Source of the DNA: Natrialba magadii ATCC 43099
GTDB lineage: Archaea > Halobacteriota > Halobacteria > Halobacteriales > Natrialbaceae
DNA: 64,000 bases
Assembly: GCF_000025625.1 (NCBI RefSeq)
Contig: NC_013922.1
Coordinates: 2,356,001 to 2,420,000 of the forward strand
Reading direction: 5' to 3'
The notes below the pieces were generated by a model. That model did no database searches. It had not been told where the DNA came from and worked only from the letters and a program-made list of their open reading frames with translations. The translations under genes were made by a program, and so were the position numbers. Below, piece after piece: positions 1 to 9,209 of the stretch; the stretch's first letter is position 1, and each line of letters begins with the position of its first letter.

Positions 1-146
1 ACCGCATCGTCGTCATCGACGCCGGCGACGAACTCGAGTCGGCGCTCGGTTTCGGTTTCGTCGTAGGTGGCACGGATGCCGTTGGCGGTGGCGGTTGTCG
101 TATTCGTGCTGGCGGAAGCGGTGTCCGTGTCAGCGTCCTCGGTCAT
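1..146 (-). CDS. N-terminal fragment of an unrecognised acidic protein (truncated by window edge)
   Basis: An ATG on the minus strand at 144-146 opens a frame that runs off the left edge of the window. The visible 48 residues begin MTEDADTDTASAST and have a Thr/Ala/Asn low-complexity stretch, followed by a more ordered segment (GIRATYDETETERRLEF). The gene is divergent from the membrane metalloprotease gene to its right. No family can be named from so short a piece. The Asp/Thr/Ala leader resembles the repeat-derived leaders of other genes in this window. Confidence 0.6.
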   Translation of the reverse strand, partial: MTEDADTDTASASTNTTTATANGIRATYDETETERRLEFVAGVDDDDA

Positions 147-326
147 ACCCCTACTCGTGGGCCAGTCACCGGGAAAGTATCGGTTCGTCTGCGATGGAGT
201 CACAGGCTGGTGACACGAAAGCGGGGGAGAACTGTACGACGTCGTGACATCGTGACATCGTGGCGAACAGCGAACGTGCGACCACGAACCGATATTCCTT
301 TTTTCCCACCGGCTGACGGTTCTCGC

Positions 327-1262
327 GTGACAGGAGCCGAGTCACGGTCGTCCGCCTCGCCCTCCGGTCCTATCGCCGAGTTTCGACTAACTCGAGTCAT
401 GGCGCTCCAGTGGCTCGTCGTCTCAGTCGTCGGCTTCTTCGCGCTCGGCTACTGTCTCGCTCACCTGCATGCGCTCTTCCGGGGCGAACGGCTCGAACAG
501 GTCATCGTTCCCGCTCTTCCACCAGGGACGTTTCTGTTCTGGCTCGGGCTCGCAGCACTCGTCCTCGGATTCGTCGTTGTCCTCCACGAGGGCTGTCACG
601 GCCTCTTTATGGCCCGTTACGGCAGCGACCCGTCCTACGGGATCGGCTTCTCCTACGCGCTCTTTCCGTACGCCTACGCAGCCGTCGGCGACGAGTGCTT
701 CACGCGGAATCAACTGTTCGCCATCCTCGTCGCGCCGTTCGTCGTGATTACGGTGGGCGGTCTCGCGATCATGGCCGCCGCGCCGGAACACGTGCTCTCC
801 CTGCTACTCATCCTCGCACTCGCAGCGAACGGTGCTGGTTCGGTTGGCGACCTCTGGATGGCCGCCGTCTTGCTCCAGTACCCGAGTCGCGTCCGGGTCG
901 ACGCCCTGCCGGACAACGACGTGCAGGGGTTCGCGATTTACGATCCTGAATCAGGGCCGACTCAGGGCTCCGAAACGCGACACCTCCCCGGAATGACACA
1001 CCTTTCGCGCATCGCTACAGGAGCAGTCGCGACGCTCGCACTCCTCGGGACGACTGCCATCGCCCTCGTCCTCGTCTCGCTCGCTGCCGGTTCCGGTACC
1101 GTCGAAATAGTCACCGACCGCCTGCTTCTCTTCCGACACGAAGTCGACTCGAGTGGCGTCGCGCGATTCGAACTCGGCGAGGCGCTATTCGCGGGTGTCA
1201 GTCTCGCTGGCGGGCTCTGCTGGGCCGGCCTCGGCGCGGTTCGTGACCACGTCGTGCGGTGA
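327..1262 (+). CDS. Membrane-embedded HExxH metallopeptidase-like protein (DUF3267-type)
   Basis: The protein has several hydrophobic segments, and a zinc-binding HEGCH motif lies at about residues 87-91 just after a transmembrane helix. This layout matches DUF3267-type zincin-like membrane proteins, which are thought to be intramembrane or membrane-anchored peptidases; the substrate is unknown. The frame is open back to a GTG at 210, but residues coded there look non-conserved and Arg-rich. I prefer the GTG at 327 because a T-rich TATA-like stretch (about 290-306) lies 25-30 nt before it, as expected for a leaderless haloarchaeal message. The ATG at 399 is an alternative start. A PadR-like regulator follows within 60 nt on the same strand. 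Confidence 0.8.
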   Translation: MTGAESRSSASPSGPIAEFRLTRVMALQWLVVSVVGFFALGYCLAHLHALFRGERLEQVIVPALPPGTFLFWLGLAALVLGFVVVLHEGCHGLFMARYGSDPSYGIGFSYALFPYAYAAVGDECFTRNQLFAILVAPFVVITVGGLAIMAAAPEHVLSLLLILALAANGAGSVGDLWMAAVLLQYPSRVRVDALPDNDVQGFAIYDPESGPTQGSETRHLPGMTHLSRIATGAVATLALLGTTAIALVLVSLAAGSGTVEIVTDRLLLFRHEVDSSGVARFELGEALFAGVSLAGGLCWAGLGAVRDHVVR

Positions 1263-1315
1263 CCGGCCGCTTGTGAACCGTAACGCTCGTGCACCAATCC
1301 CGTCGAGAAGAGCAT

Positions 1316-1660
1316 ATGAGCAAGTGGCTCCAGAGCGGACGTCGGCGTGATATCTGTGTCCTTCTCGCAGCAGCGGCTCCCAGTAGCGAACCGGACGATA
1401 ACGAGGTCGACGACACTGACGGGACAGACACCCGAGGCGAACTGCGCGGCCAACAGCTCAAGTCCCAACTCGAGTCCCACTACGACGACCGAATCGAACC
1501 GAAGTCGTTCTACGGCACGCTGTCGGCACTCGTGGACGCGGGATTCGTCGAGAAGCGAACTGAAGGCCTACACGACGTGTACGCGCTCACGGAGGCGGGC
1601 GAGCGGCGGTTGTACGACCATTACGAGTGGATGGGGGCGTGTCTCGACGCCGACGACTGA
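1316..1660 (+). CDS. PadR-like winged-helix transcriptional regulator
   Basis: This 114-residue protein starts at the ATG in CATATG. It has a short N-terminal helix (KWLQSGRRRDICVLLA), an acidic linker (about residues 22-40) and a winged-helix core. The core contains the PadR-like pattern of helix (LKSQLESHYD), recognition region (KSFYGTLSALVDAGFVEKR) and wing (YALTEAGERRL). PadR-family proteins bind operators as dimers and often control membrane or export genes. The DNA target here is not visible. It sits 53 nt downstream of the metallopeptidase-like gene, so the two may be co-transcribed. Confidence 0.85.
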   Translation: MSKWLQSGRRRDICVLLAAAAPSSEPDDNEVDDTDGTDTRGELRGQQLKSQLESHYDDRIEPKSFYGTLSALVDAGFVEKRTEGLHDVYALTEAGERRLYDHYEWMGACLDADD

Positions 1661-1678
1661 TCGGGAGAGAAGCGGCGG

Positions 1679-2518
1679 TTATGTGGATCGGTCCTGACCG
1701 ATCAGGAAGCCAAGCACCCCGCCCGGCAGCGTGAACGGCCACGTGACGGCCAGCAACGCGAGGACCGAGAGGAGTTCCCCCGTCCCGCCGACGCCGGATC
1801 GCCACCGCTCGCGCCGGAAGCCAACGCCGAGAACGAACCCAACGGCCGGCAGGACCCAGACGGCTGTTCCGAGAAGGTCACCAGTGACTGTGGAGAGTTC
1901 GATGCCGACGAGTGGAATTTCGTGGACGGTCGTGAGTGAAACACCCGCGAAACTCCCGTCGTAGGCGGCCGTTGCCAGGAGAACGCCCGACCAGACGCCG
2001 ACGACCGCCCATGCGGCGCGGGTCGTCAACTGTACCGTCCCGCGGGTGGCCAGAAGCCCACCGAACGCGAGCGCCAGCGCGCCGGCGAAACCAACCGGGA
2101 TTCGGAACTGCTCGGGAAGAACGGGCGGTGAGCGCTCGACCGTAACGGTCGTCAGCAGATACTCCGTCTCCTCAACTGTAGCGGTCGGTGGACCGGTCTC
2201 GGACAGCCCAGTCATCGGGACTGCCGCCTCGCTCTCGTATCGCGGCCAGTCGTGGCCACCACCCTGATCGGCGTGGTGCCAGCCGCCGGGGAGGTCCTCA
2301 GCCGACTCGAGTGTCGCGACTGCAGACCCCACAGCCGTTCTCGTCTCTGGCGGCAGGTCCTCCACCGGAACGGCCGTCGCAGCATCCGCCGTGATCGGCG
2401 TCTCACTCGCACGCAGTTCGTGTGCGTCGCCAGCGTGGTGCGGCCAAAGGTAGAACGGGTTGCATAACAGCCCGATTCCGAAGAGAAGCAGGAGGGCAAC
2501 TCGAGTACGCGTGGACAT
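1679..2518 (-). CDS. Hypothetical membrane protein with extracytoplasmic domain
   Basis: The 279-residue protein opens with a signal-anchor (STRTRVALLLLFGIGLL). About 110 mostly polar residues follow, rich in His, Trp and Asp, and are probably outside the membrane. Four or so hydrophobic helices then occupy about residues 140-270, and a short charged tail ends the protein. It is convergent with the PadR-like gene, with 18 nt between stop codons. I do not recognise a named family; GWHHADQGGGHDWPRYE is the most distinctive segment. The gene is likely real because of its length, typical codon use and membrane topology. Confidence 0.75.
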   Translation of the reverse strand: MSTRTRVALLLLFGIGLLCNPFYLWPHHAGDAHELRASETPITADAATAVPVEDLPPETRTAVGSAVATLESAEDLPGGWHHADQGGGHDWPRYESEAAVPMTGLSETGPPTATVEETEYLLTTVTVERSPPVLPEQFRIPVGFAGALALAFGGLLATRGTVQLTTRAAWAVVGVWSGVLLATAAYDGSFAGVSLTTVHEIPLVGIELSTVTGDLLGTAVWVLPAVGFVLGVGFRRERWRSGVGGTGELLSVLALLAVTWPFTLPGGVLGFLIGQDRST

Positions 2519-2662
2519 CGCTCGTTTTCTGCAGTACGTTCGTGTAAGATAGCTGTATCGAACAGGCTGTGAGAGCGACGGTGGCGGACTCGAGTACGAA
2601 ACGGACCGGCGGAGTGGGAAAGAGAGACGACAGCCGTGAGAAAGAAGGGTTCTCGGGACCGC

Positions 2663-3808
2663 TCAGTTATCGAGTACCTGGTCGCCAATCGTGTTCCGCA
2701 GCACTTCGCTCGTGCCCTCGTAGATCTCGTTTAGCTTGGCGTCGCGGTAGAACCGCTCTGCGGGGAAGTCCTTGGTGTAGCCGTAGCCGCCGTGGATCTG
2801 GATCCCCTCGTTTGCGACCTCGCGGGAGATTTCGCTGGCGTAGAGCTTCGCCTGCGCGGCGTCCTTGATGTAGTTCTCGCCGCGGATCTTCTTGTCTGCG
2901 GCCTTGTGCATCAGCATCCGGGCCGCCTGGATCTTCGTGTCCATATCCGCGAGTTTGTGTTTGATCGACTGGAACTCGCCGATCGGCTGGCCGAACTGCT
3001 CGCGCTCGCCGGCGTAGTCGCGGGCCTCGTCGAAGGCCGCGCGAGCGATACCGATACTGCGTGCGGCGATGGTGATCCGGCCGCCGTTCAGGGTCTTCAG
3101 CGCCTGCACGAAGCCGTCGCCCTCGGCACCGAGGAGGCGGTTCTCGGGAATCCGAAGGTCGTCGAATCGGAGTTCGGCCGTCGGACAGCCCTTGTCGCCG
3201 AGTTTCTCCTCGGTATTCTCGACGATGAAGCCGTCGTCCTCCTCAGGGCGGACGACGAACGAGGAGATTCCCTTGTTGCCGGCGTCGGCGTCTGTCTTCG
3301 CGAAGACCGTGACGGTGTCCGAGACGGAACCGTTCGAGATCCAGAGCTTGCCGCCGTTGAGTACGTACTCGTCGCCGTCTTTCTCTGCAGTAGTCTCCAT
3401 CGCTGGGACATCGCTACCCGCGCCCGCCTCCGAGAGCGCGAACGCGCCGATGTCCTCTCCGGCTGCGAGCGGCGTCAGGTACTCCTCCAGCTGGGCGTCG
3501 TCGCCGAACTCGTAGAGCATGTTCCCCGCGAGCGAGGTGTGAGCCGCGACGACGGTCCCGAGACCACCGGAACCACGCGAGATCTCTTCGAGTCCGATCG
3601 CGTAGGAGTGGTAGTCCAGACCGGCTCCGCCGTACTCCTCGGGGAACGGCATCCCCATCAGCCCGAGGTCGGCCATCTCGTCGACGAGATCCTGCGGAAA
3701 CTCGTCCTCGTGGTCGATCTCGTCCGCGACGGGAACGATCTCCTCGTCGACGAACTCCGAAACCATCTCCCGAATCTGTTGCTGCTCGGCCGAGAGCGCA
3801 AAGTCCAT
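2663..3808 (-). CDS. Acyl-CoA dehydrogenase
   Basis: This FAD-dependent enzyme oxidises acyl-CoA thioesters to 2,3-enoyl-CoA in beta-oxidation or branched-chain amino-acid breakdown. From the ATG at 3808 it is 381 residues, the usual length. An all-alpha N-domain is followed by the FAD/substrate signature (FALSEAGAGSDVPAM, then LNGGKLWISNGSVSDT). The C-terminal domain has the QIHGGYGYTKDFPAERFYRD motif and a catalytic Glu in YEGTSEV. The frame is open 18 codons further upstream, but those residues are not family-like. The substrate chain length cannot be read from the sequence, and no electron-transfer flavoprotein genes are adjacent. Confidence 0.96.
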   Translation of the reverse strand: MDFALSAEQQQIREMVSEFVDEEIVPVADEIDHEDEFPQDLVDEMADLGLMGMPFPEEYGGAGLDYHSYAIGLEEISRGSGGLGTVVAAHTSLAGNMLYEFGDDAQLEEYLTPLAAGEDIGAFALSEAGAGSDVPAMETTAEKDGDEYVLNGGKLWISNGSVSDTVTVFAKTDADAGNKGISSFVVRPEEDDGFIVENTEEKLGDKGCPTAELRFDDLRIPENRLLGAEGDGFVQALKTLNGGRITIAARSIGIARAAFDEARDYAGEREQFGQPIGEFQSIKHKLADMDTKIQAARMLMHKAADKKIRGENYIKDAAQAKLYASEISREVANEGIQIHGGYGYTKDFPAERFYRDAKLNEIYEGTSEVLRNTIGDQVLDN

Positions 3809-3940
3809 ACCTGCGCTATGGCGGGTCGATTCTTTACTGTTACCTCTCGGATTCCGGTTCACGGATGGCCGATTGTTTCGCGTTTATTCGGAGTCGTACA
3901 CGAATGCCCGCCGGATTCGTGGTGACCCGTTGGAAAGTAG

Positions 3941-4636
3941 TCAGACGGCGTCCGGCCCTGCCTCGGCCAGCGATCCCAGCGCCCCATCGATCGAATCGTC
4001 ACCCGAGAGCAACTCGAACGTCTCGCCGGTCAGACGGTCGTACTCGAGTACCCTCACGAGCACGCTTGCTACGTCTTCGCGAGGAATGTCGCCGTTGCCG
4101 AGTTCGAAGTCGGTGCCGACCCGGATTTCGCCGGTTCCGGGCGCGGTCGTCAGTTCGCCGGGGCGGACGATGGTGTGTGAGAGGTCGCTCTTCCGGAGGT
4201 ACTCGTCGGCCTCGGCTTTTGCAATCAGGTAGTCCTGAAGGGGCTCTGGACCGGATTTGGGATCGTCTGTCCCCATCGAACTGAGCATGACAAAGCGACC
4301 GATTCCCTCGTCTGCTGCGGCGTCGACAAGTCGGATCGCACCGTCGCGGTCGACGCCGTAGACGTCCTCGCCGCCGGAACCCGCGGCGAAGATAATCGCG
4401 TTACAGCCGTCGACGGCGTGTTCGACGGAGTCGGTCAGGTCGGCAACGACGGCCTCGACGGCTGCTCCCATCGATTCCATCTCGTCGACCTGGCTGTCTT
4501 TACGGACCATCGCGCGAACGTGGTATCCCTCGCGTTCGCGTTCAGCGAGTTGCTTCGTTACGTGTTGGCCAACCTGTCCGTGTGAGCCGGCGACAAGGAC
4601 TGTTTCAGTCGTAGTCGGGTTGTCGGTATCTGACAT
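3941..4636 (-). CDS. NAD(P)-binding Rossmann-fold oxidoreductase (atypical SDR, NmrA/YwnB-like)
   Basis: The protein has 231 residues. Its dinucleotide-binding loop near the N-terminus reads VAGSHGQVGQH (GxxGxxG pattern). A later VMLSSMGTDDPKSG segment replaces the classical YxxxK site, as in the atypical SDR5 group. Such proteins act as NAD(P)H-dependent reductases or redox-sensing proteins. The C-terminal half (VRPGELTTAPGTGEI, then EDVASVLVRVLEYD) fits the same family. It runs convergent with the squalene/phytoene synthase side but is separated from it by about 160 nt. The substrate is unknown. Confidence 0.88.
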   Translation of the reverse strand: MSDTDNPTTTETVLVAGSHGQVGQHVTKQLAEREREGYHVRAMVRKDSQVDEMESMGAAVEAVVADLTDSVEHAVDGCNAIIFAAGSGGEDVYGVDRDGAIRLVDAAADEGIGRFVMLSSMGTDDPKSGPEPLQDYLIAKAEADEYLRKSDLSHTIVRPGELTTAPGTGEIRVGTDFELGNGDIPREDVASVLVRVLEYDRLTGETFELLSGDDSIDGALGSLAEAGPDAV

Positions 4637-4799
4637 ACGTACTCAGTTGAGACCGGGAGAGAAAGTGATGGGGGGCTGACGTGCCAGGGCGACGGTCTAG
4701 CCCGGCAGCATCGCCAAATTCCGTTCTACGACCTCCAACAGAATAGAACGGTACGACCGCGGCGTTTTTCCGGGATGGGGACGAAAGAGAATCCAGTAG

Positions 4800-5852
4800 A
4801 TGACCACGGGCCAGCACGAATTCACAACCGACGCCGACCTGGAGTGGTGTTACGACGCAGTACATGGCGTTTCGCGGACTTTCTCGATAACGATCGACCG
4901 GCTCGAAGAGCCGATGTCGAAACACATCTGCCTGGGATACCTCCTCTGTCGAATTGCAGACACGATCGAGGACGCGGGCCACATTCCACCTGCCGAACAG
5001 ACCGAGTTACTCACCGAATACGATCGGCTCCTCGACCCCGAATCGGAGCAGTCCGTCGAGGCATTTATGACGGACGTCGAGCCCTGGATTCCCGAGCCAG
5101 CGGAGCGATCGAACGACTGGGACGTCGTGGCCGAAACGCCACGCGTCCTGCGAACGTTCGAATCACTCGACGAGGAACCGCGCGAGATTATGCGCGAACC
5201 CGTCCGCGAACTCGTCGACGGGATGGCAATGTTCACTGACCGGTACGCCGACGAAGGCGGCCTTCGACTCCAGACACTCGAGGAACTCGAGGAGTACTGC
5301 TGGTACGCCGCCGGCACGGTCGGAACGCTGATCACTGGTCTCGTCGCCCGCGGCGCGTCGAAAGAGCGCGCCGCAGAGATGCGCGATAACGCCCGGTCGT
5401 TCGCGTTGCTCTTGCAACTCGTCAACATCGCCAAGGACGTCGAGTCAGACTACCACGAGGAGAACAACGTCTACCTGCCCGCAGAGTGGCTCGCGGAGGA
5501 GAACGTCGACCTCGACGCCGTCACCGACGAGGAGAACCACAACGGTGTGACGAACGTGGTCGAACGCGTTACCGGGCGCGCAGAAACGTACCTCGACGAC
5601 GCCCAGCGCTACCTCGAGGTCGTGCCGGAGCAACACGGCAACCGCCTCTCGGCGTGGGCGATTCCGTACCTTCTCGCCGTTGGGACGATGCGCGAACTCC
5701 GCGAGCGACCCGAGGACGTCGTCGAGGAGGGCGACGTGAAGGTCCCGCGCGCGGAGGTCTATGCACTGCTCCAGCAGTTCGAAGAGGACATGTCCCGCTC
5801 TCGCCTCGACGAACTGCGGGCCACGATGGCAGAACAGCCGCTTCACCAGTAG
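4800..5852 (+). CDS. Squalene/phytoene synthase family protein (head-to-head prenyl transferase)
   Basis: The 350-residue all-alpha prenyl synthase carries both Asp-rich Mg2+/diphosphate-binding motifs: DTIED at about residues 54-58 and KDVESDYHEENNVYLP at about 205-220. The family joins two farnesyl-PP to make squalene, or two geranylgeranyl-PP to make phytoene. The VSRTFSITID and CLGYLLCRIADTIEDA segments look more like squalene synthases, whose product feeds haloarchaeal squalene and menaquinone-associated lipids. A phytoene synthase role (bacterioruberin pathway) cannot be excluded. No carotenoid genes are adjacent. The start ATG is preceded by an AT-poor region, and no strong TATA box is visible. 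Confidence 0.92.
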   Translation: MTTGQHEFTTDADLEWCYDAVHGVSRTFSITIDRLEEPMSKHICLGYLLCRIADTIEDAGHIPPAEQTELLTEYDRLLDPESEQSVEAFMTDVEPWIPEPAERSNDWDVVAETPRVLRTFESLDEEPREIMREPVRELVDGMAMFTDRYADEGGLRLQTLEELEEYCWYAAGTVGTLITGLVARGASKERAAEMRDNARSFALLLQLVNIAKDVESDYHEENNVYLPAEWLAEENVDLDAVTDEENHNGVTNVVERVTGRAETYLDDAQRYLEVVPEQHGNRLSAWAIPYLLAVGTMRELRERPEDVVEEGDVKVPRAEVYALLQQFEEDMSRSRLDELRATMAEQPLHQ

Positions 5853-5901
5853 CGTCGTCGTCCGACGCGAAACAGGCGATACGGGAGATCGCTGGCGCGG
5901 C

Positions 5902-7173
5902 TCAGGGACGAGGACGTCCGTCGGCGCTGGTCTGTCTATGCTGTGTTTCTCTCTGTTTTCCGTCTCCCTCCAGTGCAATCTCCCGACCGACCAGCGACAG
6001 CGCATACCCGAGCACGGCCGTCCCTCCTGCAGTCGGAAGGAAGACGATGAGGCTGAGGACGTAAATCGTGCCAGACGTCGGAAACGGCGCTAACGCAGCG
6101 ACGGCACCAAGCGGTGCCAGTAGACAGGCCACGCCGTACAGCCAGGCACTCCGCTCTCCCCGTGCGAGTGCATGTCCGAACGGCAAGAACAGCACGACCG
6201 ACAGACCGAACGCACCGATCAGAAGCGCCTCGAACAGGAATCCAGCCAGCCAACCCGTCCCGGCAAGCAGCCCCACTGCGACCACTCCGAGCAGCGTCAG
6301 CGTTCGCCGGGAGTGATGGACACCGAGGCGGCGACAGAGCGCGACACAGCCAGTTCGTCCGACGGTTCCAACCCAGCGGCTGCGGCCAGCCAGTTCTCGT
6401 GATCGACCAGCACCGACAGTACTGGTCGCAACCGCCGCGAACCCCACAATCACCACCGGGACGACGCCAGCCAGCACGGTGTGCTCGAGTACCACCGGCC
6501 CGAACGCGACTGCTGCTGCGGTCCAGGAGGCGGCTGTGTTCGTGAGTCCCGACTGGGCGTAGGTGACGTAGGTCCGACTGGGGAAGTCGTCACCCGCTGC
6601 CTCTTCATCCTCTCCGGATCCACCGCTCACCCATGTCAGCGTTCCGTTCTCGATACTCCCCGCTGCCGGACTGTTCGTCACCGTATAGTCGTCCGGCAGA
6701 TGAATCGACACTCGCTCGGCGACGAGTTCGTACCGCACCGGGCTGTCGCCAGCGTAGAAGTACTCGAGTACCCATCCGTCGCCAACCACACCCTGTCTCG
6801 CGACGTTGGGGACGGTGTACTCGACGCGAACGGTCTGGTCGTCAATGGTTGCGGTGACGTTTTGTGCCTCGTCGTCGACGGCGCGGTACCGGTTCTGACT
6901 GTCATCGACGGTGGTCGCGAGCGCGTGCTCGTCAGTCTGGTAGTGGGCAGCAGCCGTTTCATTGACCGGGACCTGTGCGACCCACTGGGAATCACCGCTT
7001 TCGTCGACGTAGATGTCGAGCGTTCCTGGCTCGGTTGCGCCGTCGAGTGTGTCGGAGCCACAGACGCCACAGATGGGTGACGGTGGTGGCGCACCGGCAG
7101 CGAGTGCGACGACTGCGAGACAGAGGACCGAGAGGGCGACGACGGCGGTTGCGACGCGGGGAGGTGAACGCAT
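5902..7173 (-). CDS. Hypothetical membrane protein with N-terminal exported domain
   Basis: The protein (423 residues) has a cleavable-looking signal peptide (about residues 1-28), followed shortly by CGVCG. A beta-rich extracytoplasmic domain of about 180 residues follows, with several N-x-T sequons. Six or so hydrophobic helices fill the C-terminal half, and the tail is polar. The shape (exported domain plus polytopic membrane part) recalls haloarchaeal sensor or envelope proteins, but I cannot assign a family. The gene is convergent with the prenyl synthase gene and divergent from the HhH protein gene. Confidence 0.75.
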   Translation of the reverse strand: MRSPPRVATAVVALSVLCLAVVALAAGAPPPSPICGVCGSDTLDGATEPGTLDIYVDESGDSQWVAQVPVNETAAAHYQTDEHALATTVDDSQNRYRAVDDEAQNVTATIDDQTVRVEYTVPNVARQGVVGDGWVLEYFYAGDSPVRYELVAERVSIHLPDDYTVTNSPAAGSIENGTLTWVSGGSGEDEEAAGDDFPSRTYVTYAQSGLTNTAASWTAAAVAFGPVVLEHTVLAGVVPVVIVGFAAVATSTVGAGRSRELAGRSRWVGTVGRTGCVALCRRLGVHHSRRTLTLLGVVAVGLLAGTGWLAGFLFEALLIGAFGLSVVLFLPFGHALARGERSAWLYGVACLLAPLGAVAALAPFPTSGTIYVLSLIVFLPTAGGTAVLGYALSLVGREIALEGDGKQRETQHRQTSADGRPRP

Positions 7174-7275
7174 ACGAGATAGTCATTGGCAGTGATAATA
7201 GTAGTTCGGACGACAGGAAGTGCATCAACGTGAGGACAAGTTTCAAGACTCGACAGTGAGAGCTACGGACGAGCG

Positions 7276-8223
7276 GTGACTCGCGTGAGTAAGGAACAGT
7301 TCGTAACCGAACCGAACGAGGCGGGTTCGGCGAACGAGTGGGACGGGGAGCCGAGTGGGCAAACAGCGTGCGATCACGAGGAGCGCCCGCCAGCGGTGCG
7401 GACGGCAATCGAAGAGCGGGCCAGGGAACGAGAGGGTGAGCGGAAGAGTAAGAGTGAGAGTGAGAGTGAGAATAAGAGTGAGAACGAGTGCAAAAGCAAG
7501 AACGACGCCGGAGACGACACGTCGGAAATGATCAGCCTCGGCATCGGACTCGGCATCGAACTCCCCGTCATCGACGAACCAGACGAGGTGTTCGCGGTCA
7601 AGTCCACCGACCGCCCGTCGACCGACCTCCGTTCTAACTCCCGACTCGACGCAGCCCAGCGCGAGCGACTGGAAGACGCCGACCTGGATCCCGACGCCGT
7701 CGCCAACAAGGAGTACTCCTACCAGCAACTCCTCGAGACCGACATCGACGAGGCGTTCGCCGACGACCTTCGCAGACGGCTCTCCCTCCCGTGGTCGTTC
7801 CAGACCGACAGCGACCTGGATCTCGACCGTCGCTCCGACGAGGTCCGCGGCCTCGGCGCGGCCGAGCGCGCGTGGATCGCAGCCAGCGGAACGGACGACT
7901 GGCAGCGCTTCGAGCCACAGTCACTGACTGAGCGAGCGGGGGACTCGAGTACAGACGCAGAATCGCGGTCAGATGCGAACGCCGCTGGTGGGTCCGGTGC
8001 CGACGGAGAGAGCGGCGACAGCAAACGGCCGTATCCACGGCCAACCCCGATCACCGCCGTGACGGGTGTTGGACCGGAGGATGCGGCAGTGCTCGCGGAG
8101 GCAGGCGTTACCTCTGCAGAGCGTCTGGCGACGATTCGAGCGGTGACGGTCGCCCGGTTGCTGGATCTGGACGTGCTCCACGTTCGGTCGTGGCGTCATA
8201 ATGCGCGCGAATTGCTTTCGTGA
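7276..8223 (+). CDS. Helix-hairpin-helix domain protein with Ser/Glu/Lys repeat
   Basis: The 315-residue hydrophilic protein has a low-complexity N-terminal region (KSKSESESENKSENECKSK at about residues 56-74) built on an AGAGTG-type hexanucleotide repeat. A central Arg/Asp-rich region follows, with predicted helices. The C-terminal helix-hairpin-helix-like domain (ITAVTGVGPEDAAVLAEAG, then TVARLLDLDVLHV) is the kind used for non-specific DNA contact or as an assembly module. The function is unknown. Either of two close GTG codons (7276 or 7285) could be the start. The repeat lies before any recognisable domain, so the conserved portion may start later. Confidence 0.72.
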   Translation: MTRVSKEQFVTEPNEAGSANEWDGEPSGQTACDHEERPPAVRTAIEERAREREGERKSKSESESENKSENECKSKNDAGDDTSEMISLGIGLGIELPVIDEPDEVFAVKSTDRPSTDLRSNSRLDAAQRERLEDADLDPDAVANKEYSYQQLLETDIDEAFADDLRRRLSLPWSFQTDSDLDLDRRSDEVRGLGAAERAWIAASGTDDWQRFEPQSLTERAGDSSTDAESRSDANAAGGSGADGESGDSKRPYPRPTPITAVTGVGPEDAAVLAEAGVTSAERLATIRAVTVARLLDLDVLHVRSWRHNARELLS

Positions 8224-8340
8224 TTCGTGATTCGTGACTTTGGAGCTTGTACAACCTCGGCCGTTTCGTAATTATAGGCTCTCGTTCGCCAGTCCTGTCT
8301 CTGCTCAAACACGCTCGCTGTACAGTCACGCATCAATGGT

Positions 8341-8389
8341 TACTACTCAAATGAGTAATATCGATAATCCGGACCATCAGAGATTTATA
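8341..8389 (+). promoter_or_regulatory. TrmB-type operator and TATA box of the aldolase-FBPase operon
   Basis: At 8341-8357 the sequence reads TACT-N8-GAGTA, the binding pattern published for the sugar-responsive regulator TrmB of Halobacterium salinarum. It contains the perfect inverted repeat TACTCA-AA-TGAGTA (8344-8357). A TATA element (TTTATA, 8384-8389) lies 30 nt before the aldolase ATG, so the message is probably leaderless. An operator upstream of the TATA box is the position where TrmB activates gluconeogenic genes. No TrmB gene lies in this window. Confidence 0.7.
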
Positions 8390-8413
8390 GCGGCCTGTTG
8401 GACCATCTAACAG

Positions 8414-9208
8414 ATGATTCCGATCGACGATTCCCCAATCGTTCGTGACGGTAAGACACTGATCCTCGCGATGGACCACGGGCTCGAACACGGCCCGGTC
8501 GACTTCGAAGACGTCCCGGAGAAACTCGATCCGTCGACGGTCTTCGAGACGGCGACCCACGACGCCGTCACCGCGATGGCTGTCCAGAAGGGAATCGCCG
8601 AGGGCTACTACCCAAGCTACGAGGACGACGTCAACCTGCTGTTGAAGGTCAACGGCACGTCGAACCTCTGGATGGGCGAGTACGACTCGGCGGTCAACTG
8701 CTCGGTCGACTACGCGGCCGAAATCGGTGCCGACGCCATCGGCTTCACCCTCTACGGCGGCTCGAACCACGAAGTCGAGATGGCCGAAGAGTTCCGCGAC
8801 GTTCAGGAAGACGCCCGCGAGCACGACCTTCCGGTCGTCATGTGGTCGTACCCGCGCGGACAGGGACTCAAAAACGACACGAAACCCGAGGTCATCTCCT
8901 ACGCGACCCGACTCGGTCTCGAGCTCGGTGCCGACATCGCGAAGGTCAAGTACCCCGGTAGTTCCGACGCGATGGAACACGCCTGCAAGGCCGCCGGCGA
9001 CATGAAGGTCGTCATGAGCGGTGGGTCGAAGACCTCCGACTACGAGTTCCTCTCGACCGTCGAGGCAGCCGTCAACGCCGGCGCAACGGGACTTGCCGTT
9101 GGCCGCAACGTCTGGCAGCGCGAGAACCCAACCCAGATCCTCGACGCACTCGAGAAGGTTATCTACGATGAGGAAACGGCAGACGCCGCACTCGAGGCAA
9201 CCGAATAG
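8414..9208 (+). CDS. fba: Class I fructose-1,6-bisphosphate aldolase (DhnA/archaeal type)
   Basis: The enzyme is 264 residues, the typical length of archaeal-type class I aldolases, which form a Schiff base with a Lys. It has the opening [14 protein letters not shown], a central strand with MWSYPRG and the Schiff-base segment [11 protein letters not shown]. The phosphate-binding end reads VVMSGGSKT, later [16 protein letters not shown]. It interconverts fructose-1,6-bisphosphate with dihydroxyacetone phosphate and glyceraldehyde-3-phosphate. The related aldolase for aromatic amino-acid precursors (AroA'-type) shares the fold, but the coupled FBPase gene argues for sugar phosphate metabolism. 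The stop codon is one base before the fbp start, which indicates an operon. Confidence 0.94.
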   Translation: MIPIDDSPIVRDGKTLILAMDHGLEHGPVDFEDVPEKLDPSTVFETATHDAVTAMAVQKGIAEGYYPSYEDDVNLLLKVNGTSNLWMGEYDSAVNCSVDYAAEIGADAIGFTLYGGSNHEVEMAEEFRDVQEDAREHDLPVVMWSYPRGQGLKNDTKPEVISYATRLGLELGADIAKVKYPGSSDAMEHACKAAGDMKVVMSGGSKTSDYEFLSTVEAAVNAGATGLAVGRNVWQRENPTQILDALEKVIYDEETADAALEATE

Positions 9209-9209
9209 G

